Assembly: GCA_027559495.1 (NCBI GenBank)
Contig: JAMXSV010000008.1
Coordinates: forward strand, 434,001-498,000
Reading direction: 5' to 3'
DNA from: Aurifilum marmelostoma
Taxonomy: Eukaryota; Ascomycota; Sordariomycetes; Diaporthales; Cryphonectriaceae
Length of the DNA: 64,000 bases
Part shown: positions 23,331 to 34,732 of the stretch, piece after piece
How the letters are laid out: each line of letters opens with the position of its first letter
How positions within the stretch are numbered: position 1 is the stretch's first letter
The notes under the pieces: generated by a model
The model's database searches: none
What the model saw: only the letters and a program-made list of their open reading frames with translations
Told to the model about the DNA's origin: nothing
Program-made: the position numbers and the translations under genes

Positions 23331-24667
23331 GGCGCAGCGGCTCTGGCATCACCGGAGGAAAGTATCATTGGCGAATTCGAAAGAAGCGTGCAATGGACGA
23401 ACGACCAAAATAAAAATGGGACCCAGGGGCGGCATTCTAGAGCAGCATGCGGTGGGCCATGCGTATTCACGACACGACACTTTACGACCAAACCACTCGT
23501 TTTCTCCTGGAACCGACACGGCTGGCATAGACTTGGGTTGTTTTTTAAGGGCTGCACATCGCAAAGGCGTTTACACCATTTCACACATTGCGTCTGCATC
23601 GTTCTGATATCCATTTTCTACACTCAGAAACCCTTGCATTGGACTTGCTTTTGAATCTTTCGTGTGGGCAATGTCTTGGGAGAAGTAAATTTGGGGGAGG
23701 GGGCCAATTTCCTTGCGTGTTCTGCGTTCTCTTTTGTAACTAATACGGGATGGGCGGTAAAGCACTGAACTGGGTAGGACAAGGGGCCGCTGGTCCTCGC
23801 AGCCATAGTCCGAAATATTGAGCAGTACCTAGCATACGCTAGAAGTGACAATGAGCTTTCTCGATGAGCACGCTTTGGTGTAATGCGGCTGACTTGTGGT
23901 CTTGACGGAGACGGACGCATCCGCATGCGCTGGCGTAAGAACTGGCGTTGCCTGGTATTGATGACGACGATGCTCTGCACGCGGCACATGCTGATGTGCT
24001 ACTATATAGTACTACTTACTCGCTAGCCAACGCAAGCCTGTAGAAACCAGCGCGGGTATGGCTAACGCACTGTGCACATAATAATGGAAGACCTGCCTTG
24101 CATTATTTTGGGCGTTGTGCAGTAGATGGCTCTGATCGAGATGAGCTGTTCCTGAGTACTGTGGTGAGAGTCTGGATTCGGGGTTCTACGGAGGTGGCGC
24201 TGGCGCTGGCTAGTTTGGCTCTGCGACGGGGCAATGGCTCGGTATACGCGGCCTGATAGAGTAGTCGAGTTTAGAGTACTATGTATTCCAGGTGCCTTTG
24301 ATGTTTGTCATCAATCCTACAGTCTAGAACGAAAGGTTCTGGGAGCCTGGAGATTTGTTATGTTGGAGGGAAGATTTTGGGGACAATGAAAGGGAGGAGG
24401 GAGGGGGGGGGGGGTTTGCCTGGGAGCTACCTACCTGACATCACGTGGGCGCGCGCCAACTGAATCAGCAACTGCCGGTTGGCCGTGCTTGGTGAACAGC
24501 GTCAGGCACGCTGCCCTGTAGGTAACCAAGCGCGTTCAGAAGCAACGGCTCTGTCAACAGAAATAATTACATCAACACTGCAGAACAACCATTCGATTGA
24601 CACCACCCATTTTATGCAATCCTTTTAGATTTTTCATGAGCAGCTGTTCAGTTTGAGCATTGGCACA
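23331..24667. other. Intergenic region between STS1 and RAD52
   Basis: No gene seen. It includes a G-rich run at 24391-24414 (GGGAGGAGGGAGGGG...), another potential G-quadruplex on the plus strand, about 250 bp upstream of the RAD52 start. Confidence 0.55.
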
Positions 24668-26521
24668 ATGCCTGCGTGAGTACAAATTCCTACCCATGCT
24701 CCCCAATCATCCAGACGCGTCGTGCACGCCTCGTAGTAAATATACATACGCACACACGACCAGGCTGGCTGTCTAACCGAGAGAACCAACCCTCACAGCC
24801 CAGGCGATCAGCACGCGAACAGCCTCGCCAACCCTTATGAAGCCGTCCAGCCGCGCATCTCCGAGTACACCGCCCAAGAAATCGCGACGCTGCAAGCCCG
24901 CCTCGAGAAGCAACTGGGCCCCGAGTACCTATCAGCGCGTACGGGACCCGGAGGTCAAAAGGTCCACTACATTGCGGCGGACAAGTGCATCGCCCTCGCG
25001 AACGAGGTCTTTGGCTTCAACGGGTGGAGCAGCGCCATCAAGGAGGTCCAGGTCGACTTTGTCGACCAGCACCCGCAGACACTCAAGATCAGCCTGGGCC
25101 TGAGCGTCATCGTGCGCGTGACGCTGCGCGACGGAACGTTCCATGAGGACATTGGCTACGGGCACATCGAGAACTGTGCGGGCAAGGCCACGGCGTTCGA
25201 GAAGGCCAAGAAGGAGGGGACGACGGACGGGCTAAAGAGGGCGCTGAGGAACTTTGGGAACGTGCTGGGCAACTGCCTATACGACAAGGACTATGTCAAG
25301 AAGGTCACCAAGATGAAGGTCGAGCCGCACCGGAAGTGGGGCGAGAGCGACTTGCACCGGCATGCGGATTTTGTGAAGAAGGAGGCGCTTGTCAAGGTTG
25401 AGCCGGAGGCGGGTGCTACTGGCGCTGCGGGTGGCGCTGCGGAACTGTCGAGGGCGCAATTCGCTGCCGAAACTTTTGAGGATCTATTGGGCGGTAAGTC
25501 TGTGTCTCTGTCATGATTTTTATTTCATCGCGCTAAAAAAAAGGTTACAGAGTTCGACGAGGTGGACTTCAACATGATGGATGAGGACCACCCTGACGAA
25601 GTCTCCATCCCACAAAGCGAGAAGCCAGCTCCGCAGAGCAATGTCAAGAAGTCCACCCCCCCAGGCATGCAACCCCCATCGCGACCTCTCTCACGGTCAC
25701 ACTCCGCAGGAAATCAGGCACGACCACCACAGACTCCTGGTCAACCCTTCCCCAGGCCTCTCCCACAGAACAACACAAATCAAGCTGCCTCACGCCCACA
25801 GCATCCCTTGCAACAGCAAGTAGTCCAATCACGCCCAGCCACGGGCAGCAATGGTCCGCATCAGACACCACCACCACCACAAGTCCAAGGCCAGAACGGG
25901 GCTTCCTCATCCGAGGGGGTTGGCTTCTTCTCGGCCCGTGCAGTCAAACAGTTCGCCGGTTCGAAGGAGGACGAGGAGCCTAGACTCCCCACGGCACCTC
26001 TGGGAGCTCAAGCTTTCAATCCCCACGCAGAGAGTCCATCGATCCGCAAGACCCCTGGCATTGATCACACCAAGTCCAAACCAGTGGGTCGGAACGGTCA
26101 ACACGTTGCACCAGTTGAGAGAAAAGATGGCGAGGCCAGCGATAAGACCGCTGTCCACGCCTTGAATCCCACGGGCGGTGCTGGTGCCGGAAGAGGAGGA
26201 CCCGGACCTGGTGCTGCCGGAGGGCCCAACACCGCCAACGGCGCAGGACAACATCAGGGGCCGATGCCCGCACAGAGAGGAAACATAGTAAACCCTCAAC
26301 TCAGCCAGGCTAGGCGCATCGGGGCCCCGGCAGGTCCTGGCAGTCCACTGGGAAACAGGGGCCAATATCGACCTCCGACGATCAAGAGGCCGCTGCCGAA
26401 CGAGGGTGGCAACGGCGCCGCGCGACCGGCGTTGGCCGAAGTTTCCACCAACGGCACAGTGAATGCAGTGCCTGCTGGCGGTCTTGTAGGTGGAGAGCCA
26501 AAGAGACAGAAAACGAGTTAA
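24668..26521 (+). CDS. RAD52: Rad52 recombination mediator
   Basis: Three exons, 24668-24675, 24799-25493 and 25551-26521, encode 557 residues. The first coding exon has only 8 nt (ATGCCTGC). Its 123-bp intron has a CTAAC branch site and CACAG acceptor, and splicing gives MPAPGDQHANSLANPYEAVQ. The N-terminal DNA-annealing domain (~residues 22-200) holds YLSARTGPGGQKVHYIAADK, FGFNGWSS and TDGLKRALRNFGNVLGNCLYD. The long Pro/Gln-rich C-terminal half carries GFFSARA and ESPSIRKTPGIDH, typical of fungal Rad52 in the part that contacts Rad51. It loads Rad51 on RPA-coated single-stranded DNA and anneals strands during double-strand-break repair in the nucleus. Convergent with the downstream NACHT gene. 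Confidence 0.95.
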
Positions 26522-27316
26522 GCTTATTCTTCATACATTCGGACCGCTTGCTGGGGTATGGGGCCCTCCTGCATCCGACTATGTTACTTTTTGCTGCCAC
26601 AAGCGGGCGTGGGACGTTGAACTATTTGTTTGGCGCTTGGAGTTTCATGGTGATCAATCATTTCGGAAGAGAGTGGACGCAGCCTAGCAGTACGTTGACA
26701 AGTTATGATGGGAACATACTATCTGATGGACGAGCACGATGTTGCTCGTCGCTGAGAATGCAGACCTGAATTTTGAAAGCGTTCATGCTCAAGTGCTTGA
26801 TCAGCGTTGGATGCCCCCGACGGTGGTCCGAATTCCAGCTGTGAGGTAATGGAGGAGTGACGGAACAGCCGCCGGTGACTATGCTCATGTCTACCGCCAT
26901 CCCAATCCAACCATCCTGTGCATACACACGTGCTGTGAGTAGTGTTTTCTCACAAGCACAGAGTACTTGCGGTTGACCGTGGCATGGTGCAGAATGTGAG
27001 CAATCATAGCCCAAGATTAACAAATCCACGAGTGGTTGTCTCAGCCATTGCCCTTGTGGTTCAAGGGAAAAAAAGACCTGCTGCCCTTGTCATTTCCGCT
27101 AACCTTCTGCCTTGGCTGATGTATTAATTTGCCAGCGTCTCATCTGCGCAGTCAATCATGCTTGAGTGAATTTATTGTAGTCCTGCTTTCATGTGATCCT
27201 GAACAGTGCATTGGCCTGAGCGTGTTCTTGATTGCTGTCTTTGTGGAAAGTGTAACTAGTTTGGAAGACTATTTGGTCGGCCAATGCGTGCCTGAGATTA
27301 TTCCTCCATGGCTCTA
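26522..27316. other. Convergent intergenic region between RAD52 and the NACHT gene
   Basis: 795 bp holding the two 3' ends. No gene seen. Confidence 0.6.
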
Positions 27317-30300
27317 TTACCATAGCCTGAAGCTGAACTCAGGACACCGTGGCGCTGTAAGGGCCCTGCCCATTTCGAAGTATTCGTCCCGCCATTGAAA
27401 AGCAATGGATAAATCGACATTAAGATCGTCGCGGAAAGTTTCATGATCTTGTAACAGTTCCAACCAACCAGCTAGAGGCTGTGGCAATGTAGCCTCACCT
27501 GGAGTATTTCTACAGAGGCTTGGGCTTTTTACTCCCAAAGTAGGCGCTATCCATCGTACAACATCGTCAGAGCCTATATTCACTTCCTCCTGAATATGCC
27601 AGTGTGTATTCTCATCCCCCTGAAACCAACGAACAGCCAAGGTCAGACGCTGGCCGATTTTTGCTCCGTGCTCGTGAAGCCCAATGAGACAGTCTTCGTA
27701 CCACTTCGGAACCACGTCTCTATTGACTAAGGACCGCAGGTAATGATCGATTATGATTGCCAGAGCGAGCACCCAAACAGGGACCAGCGACTTCTTGATC
27801 TCGGATATGGGCTTGGGCCAATGATTAACATAGATGTGGGCGTCCAAGCCGACGCCCTGTTCGATGAGCTTGGATGCAAACTCCCACTCCCCGAGGAAAA
27901 CAGCGGTCACGAGCACGCTTGTTTCGCACGAATAAGAATCGTCACTTGTACGGGCGGCTGACTCAGAAAGTACGAACTCTTGTAGCCCGAGAGAGATAGC
28001 AAATGGAAGGAATGATGCTGGTAGATATGTTCCAAGCTCCATAAACTGCGGCATGCGACCTAGGTAGCGCGGTTGGAGTAACTGAACCAGCGGTCTTTCA
28101 AGTCTGTGGATAGTCTTCAAAGCAAAGGTATGGAAATAACGAGGTTGTCCATATATGATAGTCTTGAATTGCCCTCTTGGATTGGCGCCATATGCAATAT
28201 TGGCAAGAAATAATCTGCCGTACACGTCGGAGGTATCGAATTGCGGCCAAGATTGTTGCAAAGCCGAGCATCGTTTCTCCGTGCCAACAAGGTAATCTCG
28301 GGCTGATCTGTGACAGAAACGTACTTCTTTCGTCATGCCATGAAAGAAGTCATGCTGAAAGTCAAACCGGGACTTCCAAGTATCAACGGCTTCGAGCAAG
28401 CCCCGCGTCAGGCCTTCCATCCGCTTCATGCCGAGCTCCTGTCGTCTGCTACATTCTTCCTTCGAATATGGTTGACACTCTGTCGCTGGAGGAAATTGCT
28501 CGTCAAGCAGACTAGGATCACAGTCACCACCAAGCCAGGAAAATGCGATGACGTCGAGGTGGAAGTCCTCAGGGACATTGATCGCCAACCAAAGCATCTG
28601 GTTCGATCTCTTTCTGTCTGTGGGGCTCTTCTCAATGGGCTCTCGCAGTTTGGCGTACAGGTCGTTCAACTCGGATGGGAACTCTTTCACCTTCGACATG
28701 AGCTCTTTGACACCGGATCCATTACGGATTGCCAGGAGGATTGAGTCAAGGACAAGGTGCGCCCATAGGAAAACACCTTTAGAATCTGTAACGATCTTAT
28801 GGGCAACATCGTCGCGCAGATAGTTCATCTCATCCGGCTCAAGTTGACAAGCCTCTCTGTCGCACTCAATCCGGCTGAGGCAGAATCTTTGAATATCAAG
28901 GTAGTTGACTTGGTGCAGATGAAGGGGCGTATTGCAGGTGAAGATCTGACGGAATTCGCGCCATGGTCGTGAGCTGACAATAAGCTTGACATGCTTAGAA
29001 GACGTCCAGTGTTTCAACTTCTTCGCCAGATCTTCATGTTGCAACGAGTTTCCTTCAAATTCATCCAACCCGTCTATAAGGAAACAGAGCCTGTATTTTT
29101 CGAACTGTGTTTGCTGCAAAAGAAGATCGAAGGCTTCCCGGATCTGGCTGTCACCAAAGCCCTCGAGCTTTTCCACAGAAGGGTCACTCGGAGCCTGAGA
29201 AGATCTCATCCGCTCAAGTTGCTGTGGGAAAACAATCCCAATGAGATCTGGGGACTGACTCAGGGCCTGAAAGAGCAACGACCTGTAGAGGCCAGGTAGT
29301 GTCCGCTGTGACGGACTCCCAGATGTCCAGAAGTAGAACTGGCCGAAGATAAGTTTTCTGTCGCCGGCCCAGATCAGGAGTTCCTCTTTGGTCCTTTCGT
29401 GTCCGCCAATGTATTTCATGAGTGTGGACTTGCCTGATCCAGCTTTGCCAGAGATGTGTAGGATATCACTTCCGGTTCTCAACCAGGCGATGAGATTTGC
29501 GCGAGCCTCATTCCGTTCCATATCAAAGCTCCTTTGCGACACTAAGTACTCTGAGGAGTCCTCGTCGTCTGACGAGTCTTCGGATGAGTTTTCGTCGTCT
29601 GACGAGTCTTCACTCAGAAGCCAGGCGCAAGTGGCGGTGTGAGCTTCGACAATGTGCTCTCGTCGAGATTCCATGTCATTGAATATGAGGTGACGCAGGA
29701 TCCTGTCTTGAATCGGGATGGTCACTGTCAAAGACAGTAAATATTGCAGCTGTGATGTTATGCTTGATAGCGATGTCTGCTCCGCCAAGGTCGTCTGGAC
29801 TTCGATTGTCCCTTCTAGACTGCTCTTGATAGTGCTTTGCAGTTTATCCTGGACCTCAATAATCTGTCGCGATAAGTTGACATTCAACTTTCTGGTATCC
29901 TCCTGTAACTTTTTGACCTCGCCCAGGTCTTCCCTGGAGGCAGTGTGTGAGTCTTACGACATCGTTTATCACCGTATAAGTAGGGGTGATTACCAAACAA
30001 AGATGCGTTCTTACTTGAGTAGCACTGTGAGGTTTAACAGGATTTCCTTCCGCCTTTCCTGGATTGTGTCCTTGAGCTTCTTCACCTCGCCATCGTTCAA
30101 TTTGCTTTTGAACTTAGATGCCAAACTCCTGAGAAGTTTGTGTCTACCATCCTTGACCTGCATCTTGCTCAAGTGCCCTAGCAGGGTCACCGAGTCATCG
30201 TGACAGGCCTTTGCGAGGGCCTTGATGTTTCTCTCAGCTTCGGTCTTCACGGGAATATCCTTCTCAAGTGACTCAGCCAGAGACCTGACGCGTTCTGTGT

Positions 30301-30442
30301 CGACCTTCAGATGAGTATTCTCGGCAGAACTGCCATCCTTGGAATGGTAGATCTCGAGTGTGCCCGTTACTAGCTGCCATGAAAAGTCGACGAACGTCAG
30401 GATAGACGAGGCAAGACCAATCGCGGATAGAGGATCCATCAT
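27317..30442 (-). CDS. NACHT/STAND NTPase, fungal NLR-like receptor
   Basis: Two exons on the minus strand, 30442-30015 and 29933-27317, separated by an 81-bp intron, give 1,014 residues. Two adjacent ATGs (30442 and 30439) are possible; the family usually begins MDPLSA. Residues 1 to ~200 (MDPLSAIGLASSILTFVDFS, then Lys/Glu-rich helices) resemble the N-terminal domains found on fungal STAND proteins. A doubled acidic SEDSSDDE repeat precedes the NACHT domain. Walker A is GKAGSGKST near residue 305 and Walker B FLIDGLDEFEG near 428. The rest looks helical with no ankyrin, TPR or WD repeats. Such proteins are candidate self/non-self or stress receptors that trigger regulated cell death; the ligand and effector here are unknown. 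The coding frame is intact although it abuts a retroelement. Confidence 0.85.
29570..29627 (-). repeat. Tandem acidic SEDSSDDE repeat within the NACHT protein
   Basis: The protein reads LSEDSSDDENSSEDSSDDED. The DNA shows a near-identical unit (GACTCGTCAGACGACGAA-like on the minus strand) twice, about 30 bp apart, so it is a recent in-frame duplication in the linker before the NTPase domain. Confidence 0.75.
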
Positions 30443-30476
30443 GCCTTTTTGGCGGCTATGGATTCGTCAACCAGGC

Positions 30477-30481
30477 GAGGC
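30477..30481. repeat. Target-site duplication of the copia element, left copy (GAGGC)
   Basis: Five bases GAGGC precede the left LTR and recur right after the right LTR at 42435-42439. Confidence 0.9.
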
Positions 30482-30699
30482 TGTTATAAAAGAGTGACTA
30501 TAAAGCTTGATTCCATCTATCTAGGCTATCTAGAGGTTGAAGAGGAGGTTTATTTATCTTTAAACGATTGTGAAAAGGCCTTAATTAGTTGAGGAATAAA
30601 TCTCTCGGTCCGTATATATCAAACGCCCTCTAATGCCCTCGTCATTTGAAAAGGGCAACAATTATAACAATCGTGAAGATTATGCCTTATTCATCAACA
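30482..30699 (-). repeat. Copia 3' LTR (left copy)
   Basis: Begins TGTTATAAAAGAG and ends TTCATCAACA on the plus strand. It differs from the other copy mostly by G/A and C/T changes. In element orientation it reads toward the NACHT gene, whose first ATG lies 39 bp beyond its end. On the minus strand it contains GATATATACGG, a possible TATA element. Confidence 0.92.
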
Positions 30700-30805
30700 T
30701 ACCCCTATAAGGTGCTATTTCTTTATATCATCTAGCTAGATAGTCTAGCATCGTTACTTTTCTATTGGTATTTTACACTAGCCTCATCCTTTTTAGCATT
30801 ACTGC

Positions 30806-31043
30806 CTAGCAATGGCTGTTTAAAGGCTTCGTCAGGCCATCAGCTAATTGATCTTCGGTGTATGCCTCTTGAGCGAGCCTGAGGGAGCGTTGATCGCGAT
30901 TTCTAGTAACAGACACCCCCAGGAAATAGGCTGCCTGGCCTAGGTCCTTGATATTAAACCTTTCTGAAAGGCCTCGTTTAACAAGATCAATGCTTATTCG
31001 TTTAGAGCCTATTAGAAGGAGATCATCGACGTAGCTGCAGATA
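30806..31043 (-). pseudogene. Copia pol remnant: reverse transcriptase fused to RNase H end
   Basis: A 78-codon open stretch on the minus strand reads YVDDLLLIGSK, then ERFNIKDLGQAAYFLGV, then directly TEDQLADGLTKPL and a stop. The reverse transcriptase core and the last residues of copia RNase H are therefore adjacent; the region usually between them is missing. It is almost unmutated, unlike the rest of the element. Confidence 0.85.
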
Positions 31044-34000
31044 ATAATCTTTAGTTAATAGTTAATAAGAATTACTACATTGCTGCAAAGCTAAATAAAG
31101 CTTATCTTAAGGAGTTTACTAGTTAGCTTTTTTTGCTATTGCTATAGTAATTGCTTAAAGCTATAAAGCAATTTTATTATTTAAAGAACTTGTAGCTTTA
31201 AGGGGTTAAATCTAATAGTATTTTCTTTAGAATATTTAGCTAGAAATTCTGCTAGACTATCTAGCACTTTAACGAAAACTTCTTTCTTAAGGTTGCTATT
31301 TAGAAAGGCTGCTACTATATTAATTTAATCGATTTTCTAGTTAAGTATTGCTGCTAGATAGAGAAGGATCCTCTAGATTAGTGCCTTACTAACTAATGCA
31401 AATATTTTATTAAAATTAATACCCTCTTATTAAGTAAATCCTTATACTACTGCTTAAATCTTATATTCTAAGATCTTTCTATCTCTATTAAGCTTTCTCT
31501 TAAAGATATATTGCATTCTTAAAGTATAGCACTTAGAGTATTATTCTTAGGCTCGAAATACTTCTAATTAAATAAGATTTCTAAGCTTTTTATATAAGCT
31601 AGCATACTATTTAGCCTAATTATAATTGCAGAAGGCTTTATAAAGTATATTTAGTTTATTTAAAGATAAGAGTATTATATTAGCTAGGAAATATAAGATC
31701 TTAGCTTTAGTAAGCTTTTAGCTTAATATAGGCGCTAGTATTTATTTAATAACTAGCTAGCTAATAATAATTATATTAGTAGTAATGCTAATAAGCTCTT
31801 TAATAGAAGTTAGGATCTTATAGCCTTCTTAGATCTTATATATTATAAGATTTGCTATAGTAATAATCTTTTAGCAAAGTATGCTAAATTATTTAGTTAG
31901 ATATACTCTAAACTAAGTAAATAGCTTTGCAATATCTATATTTAGCAGCTAGTTTAGTATAATGCTAGGCTCTTCTCTTAGCTTAAATTTATTGCCTTAT
32001 TAATAATATTTGCTAAGAATATAAATTATATATTGCTACTTTAATATAATAGCATTACTTAGATCTAGCTTATAGTTATTGCTTAGAAGGCATTTATTAA
32101 AGAAAGCCTTATAAGAGCACTAGTTTAGTGCCTTTATTTAATTATTAATAATAAAGTTTGTAATAGCTATTGCTGCCTTAAATAGATAGGGCTATAGTAA
32201 GTATAGCATCTTTAGGTCCTCTATTTAGCAGTATGCTTTTTCTATAATAATATAATTTAAATATTTAGCTAGGCTATTTTGTTTAAGCATATATAGCAAT
32301 AATAGCATTAGCCTAATCCCCTTCTTTCTAAGCTACTATTAAAGCTTATTTTTGTTTTTTCCTAGAAGCTTTATGCTATTATTTATATAGACCCTCTAAA
32401 TCTTAGCTTTCTATTAATAATGCAAGATTTTAAGCATCTTTAAGATCTTCTTAAAGCTTAATTCCTTATTAGAAAATATAGTAAGCTAATAATAAGCATA
32501 TTTCCCTTTAGTAGCAAGGATACTATATTATTTGCTATTTGCCTTTTCTATTACTATAGAAAAGAAGTCAAAATGCTAGACTTTTTTAGCGCTTTTAGGC
32601 TTAATAAACCCTTAGCCTAATATATATCTAAAAATCTTTTTATAATTATAAGCTTTATATATAAGATCTCCCTTTTATTTAGAAGAAAGCACTTCTAGCT
32701 TAATGCTAGCTATTGCTAAAGCAGTCCTTAGAATAACTTCTTTGCTAATATGCTTTAAGCATTAATACTATTTAGCTAGATTAATAGCTAAAGCTAAGGA
32801 TTTTATAGCTTTATTTAAGAGAAATGCGCTATATGCTATTAGAGTAATAATATTAAAGTTATTATTAAACTATATAATTATACTATATTCTTAGAGCTTA
32901 AGAAGATTAAAATTTCGAATTCTTAAGCTTTTCTTATAAAGGTATAAAATACTAATAATATCTTAAGCGAATTTAGAGCAGAAATATATTTAATATAAAG
33001 TAAGATTATTAATAGTGCCATTAACTTTGCACTTTAGCTATACTATTCTAACTCTAAAGGGAGTAATTAGACCTTCTTTTATAATAATAGCTAGCATATT
33101 TATTAAATAGTTAATATTAATAAACTTTTCTTTAGTGCTAAAGATATAGCAAGTAGCACTTATATTGCTATAAACCTCTTATTAATAAAGTTATTAATAA
33201 AAATATTAATATTAAGTAGAGAAGAAGATATAATAATAGTATGCGACTAGCAATAATAGTTTTTATATATTAAAGTTCTTAGAGGATTTAATATATTTAG
33301 GGCTTAGGATAGCCTAATTTAAGCCCTTTAATTAGCTAAATTTGCAGCAGATATTAAATATAGCTTAAGAGGAGAGAAAGATATATTAATAATCTTTTTC
33401 TTTAATAGCTTATTATTTAAATATAAAGTTTGCCTCTTAAGTGCCTATATTTCTATCTTTTTTATTATTCTTTTCCTTTATTTTTCCCTTATATCTCTAC
33501 TTATCCTTTTTCTATTTTTTTCTTAGGATAAATAAATTAATAATTATTAGCTAAGTAGTTATAATAAAGGCATATTCTATTATTCTTTTTCTTACTTTTT
33601 TTTTTCTTTTATTGCCTTATAAGATTTGCGCTTTTAAGAATCTTTAAATTCCTTGCCTTATTAATATAATCAGCTTAAATAGCCTTAAAGATAAATTAGC
33701 CTTAAGGGCTTAAGTATATAGATTGCTTAATATATATAATTTATTAAGAATATTTAATTTAAATGCCTTAAATAAAATTAATCTAATATTTTATATTTTT
33801 TATCTAATAGCTAAGGAAGATTAGCCTCTTTTTAATAAGATTAAAAGCATTTATATATTTGCTTAGGGTCTTATAGGATTTGCTTTAAATAATTTAAAGC
33901 TTTATAAGAAGCTCTTAATACTAAATAGGTTTAGTGCTTATAGCTTAGTCTCTTAAGATAAGCTACTTAATAGTTAGATTAGAGATATAGATAATAAGAG

Positions 34001-34207
34001 CTCTAGCCTTTTTTAAATAAAACTGCTAAATTATTAAATTAATAGTAGCTAATTTAATATTCCTATTTAAGGAATTATTAAGATTAATTAGAGTTGCTAT
34101 TAAGGCTTTATTAGCATTAATTAGATAGCCCTTTTCCTTAATCTTTAAGAAAAGGGATTTAAGCAGGTTAAATTTATAATATTTAAAGAGAAGCTTTTTT
34201 ATAGCAG
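31044..34207 (-). pseudogene. Degenerate copia internal region (gag-pol)
   Basis: Extremely AT-rich DNA with stops in all frames. Surviving C residues are largely in GC context and CG is nearly absent. I could not recover domain motifs here, so the assignment rests on position between the LTRs. Confidence 0.6.
34203..34207. repeat. Target-site duplication of the gypsy element, left copy (AGCAG)
   Basis: AGCAG directly precedes the left LTR and recurs directly after the right LTR at 41765-41769. Confidence 0.9.
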
Positions 34208-34670
34208 TGTTATAACCCGCAACCGTCATGACATGACACACCAGGGCCATCCGGAACGGAACCCTTGGTACGGGAAAAGTTCAATACTTACCTATAGAGC
34301 CACGCCAGGATTATATAACCCAGGGTTAGGGTTAGGACAAGGACTAACTAGGATAGATAGCTTTGGATATATACTATCCGGAGATATCTAGATAGTTCGG
34401 ATATATTGCTATCCAAGTTAGCCACATTCGAAGACTAGTTATATAAGGGATATATTCGCTACTATTAGATAGATTCAGTATATAGCTCTTTAGTCGTTAA
34501 TCTAAGTATTACCTCTAATATAAGTAATAGCTTTACTGCTAGTAATACACTGCAGAAGACTTTGAAAGTTATTTCTATATTCTTTAGATTACACTTTAAT
34601 ATCATTCTTGCCTAATATAAACCCTTTTATATACTTATTATATACCCTAGTTATAGCAGTGCTTATTACA
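34208..34670 (+). repeat. Gypsy 5' LTR
   Basis: TGTTATAACC to GCTTATTACA. It contains AGGGTTAGGGTTAGG at about 34322-34336. Its first ~120 bp keep CG and CA dinucleotides, whereas the right LTR has lost them there. Confidence 0.95.
34322..34336 (+). repeat. Telomere-like (TTAGGG)2 motif inside the LTR
   Basis: AGGGTTAGGGTTAGG preceded by ATAACCC; the same block is kept in the right LTR at about 41416-41430. It is internal to the LTR in both copies, not a chromosome end. Confidence 0.85.
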
Positions 34671-34732
34671 TTTTAACGACTTTTATTTAAGTATAGTTCA
34701 GTATACTCCTTCTTAGGCAATATAGAAATACA

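Noticed and set aside
27317..30442. NACHT gene and polyketide synthase as parts of one cluster
   Set aside because: They are 18 kb apart with a 12-kb nested retroelement between them and no shared function visible; only proximity suggests it.
34026..34250. 74-codon minus-strand frame spanning the copia/gypsy junction
   Set aside because: It crosses the target duplication between two elements, so it is an accidental fusion of degraded copia sequence and LTR.
34322..34336. TTAGGG repeats as a sign of a telomere or assembly edge
   Set aside because: Only two units, present in both LTR copies at the same place, with unbroken element sequence on both sides.
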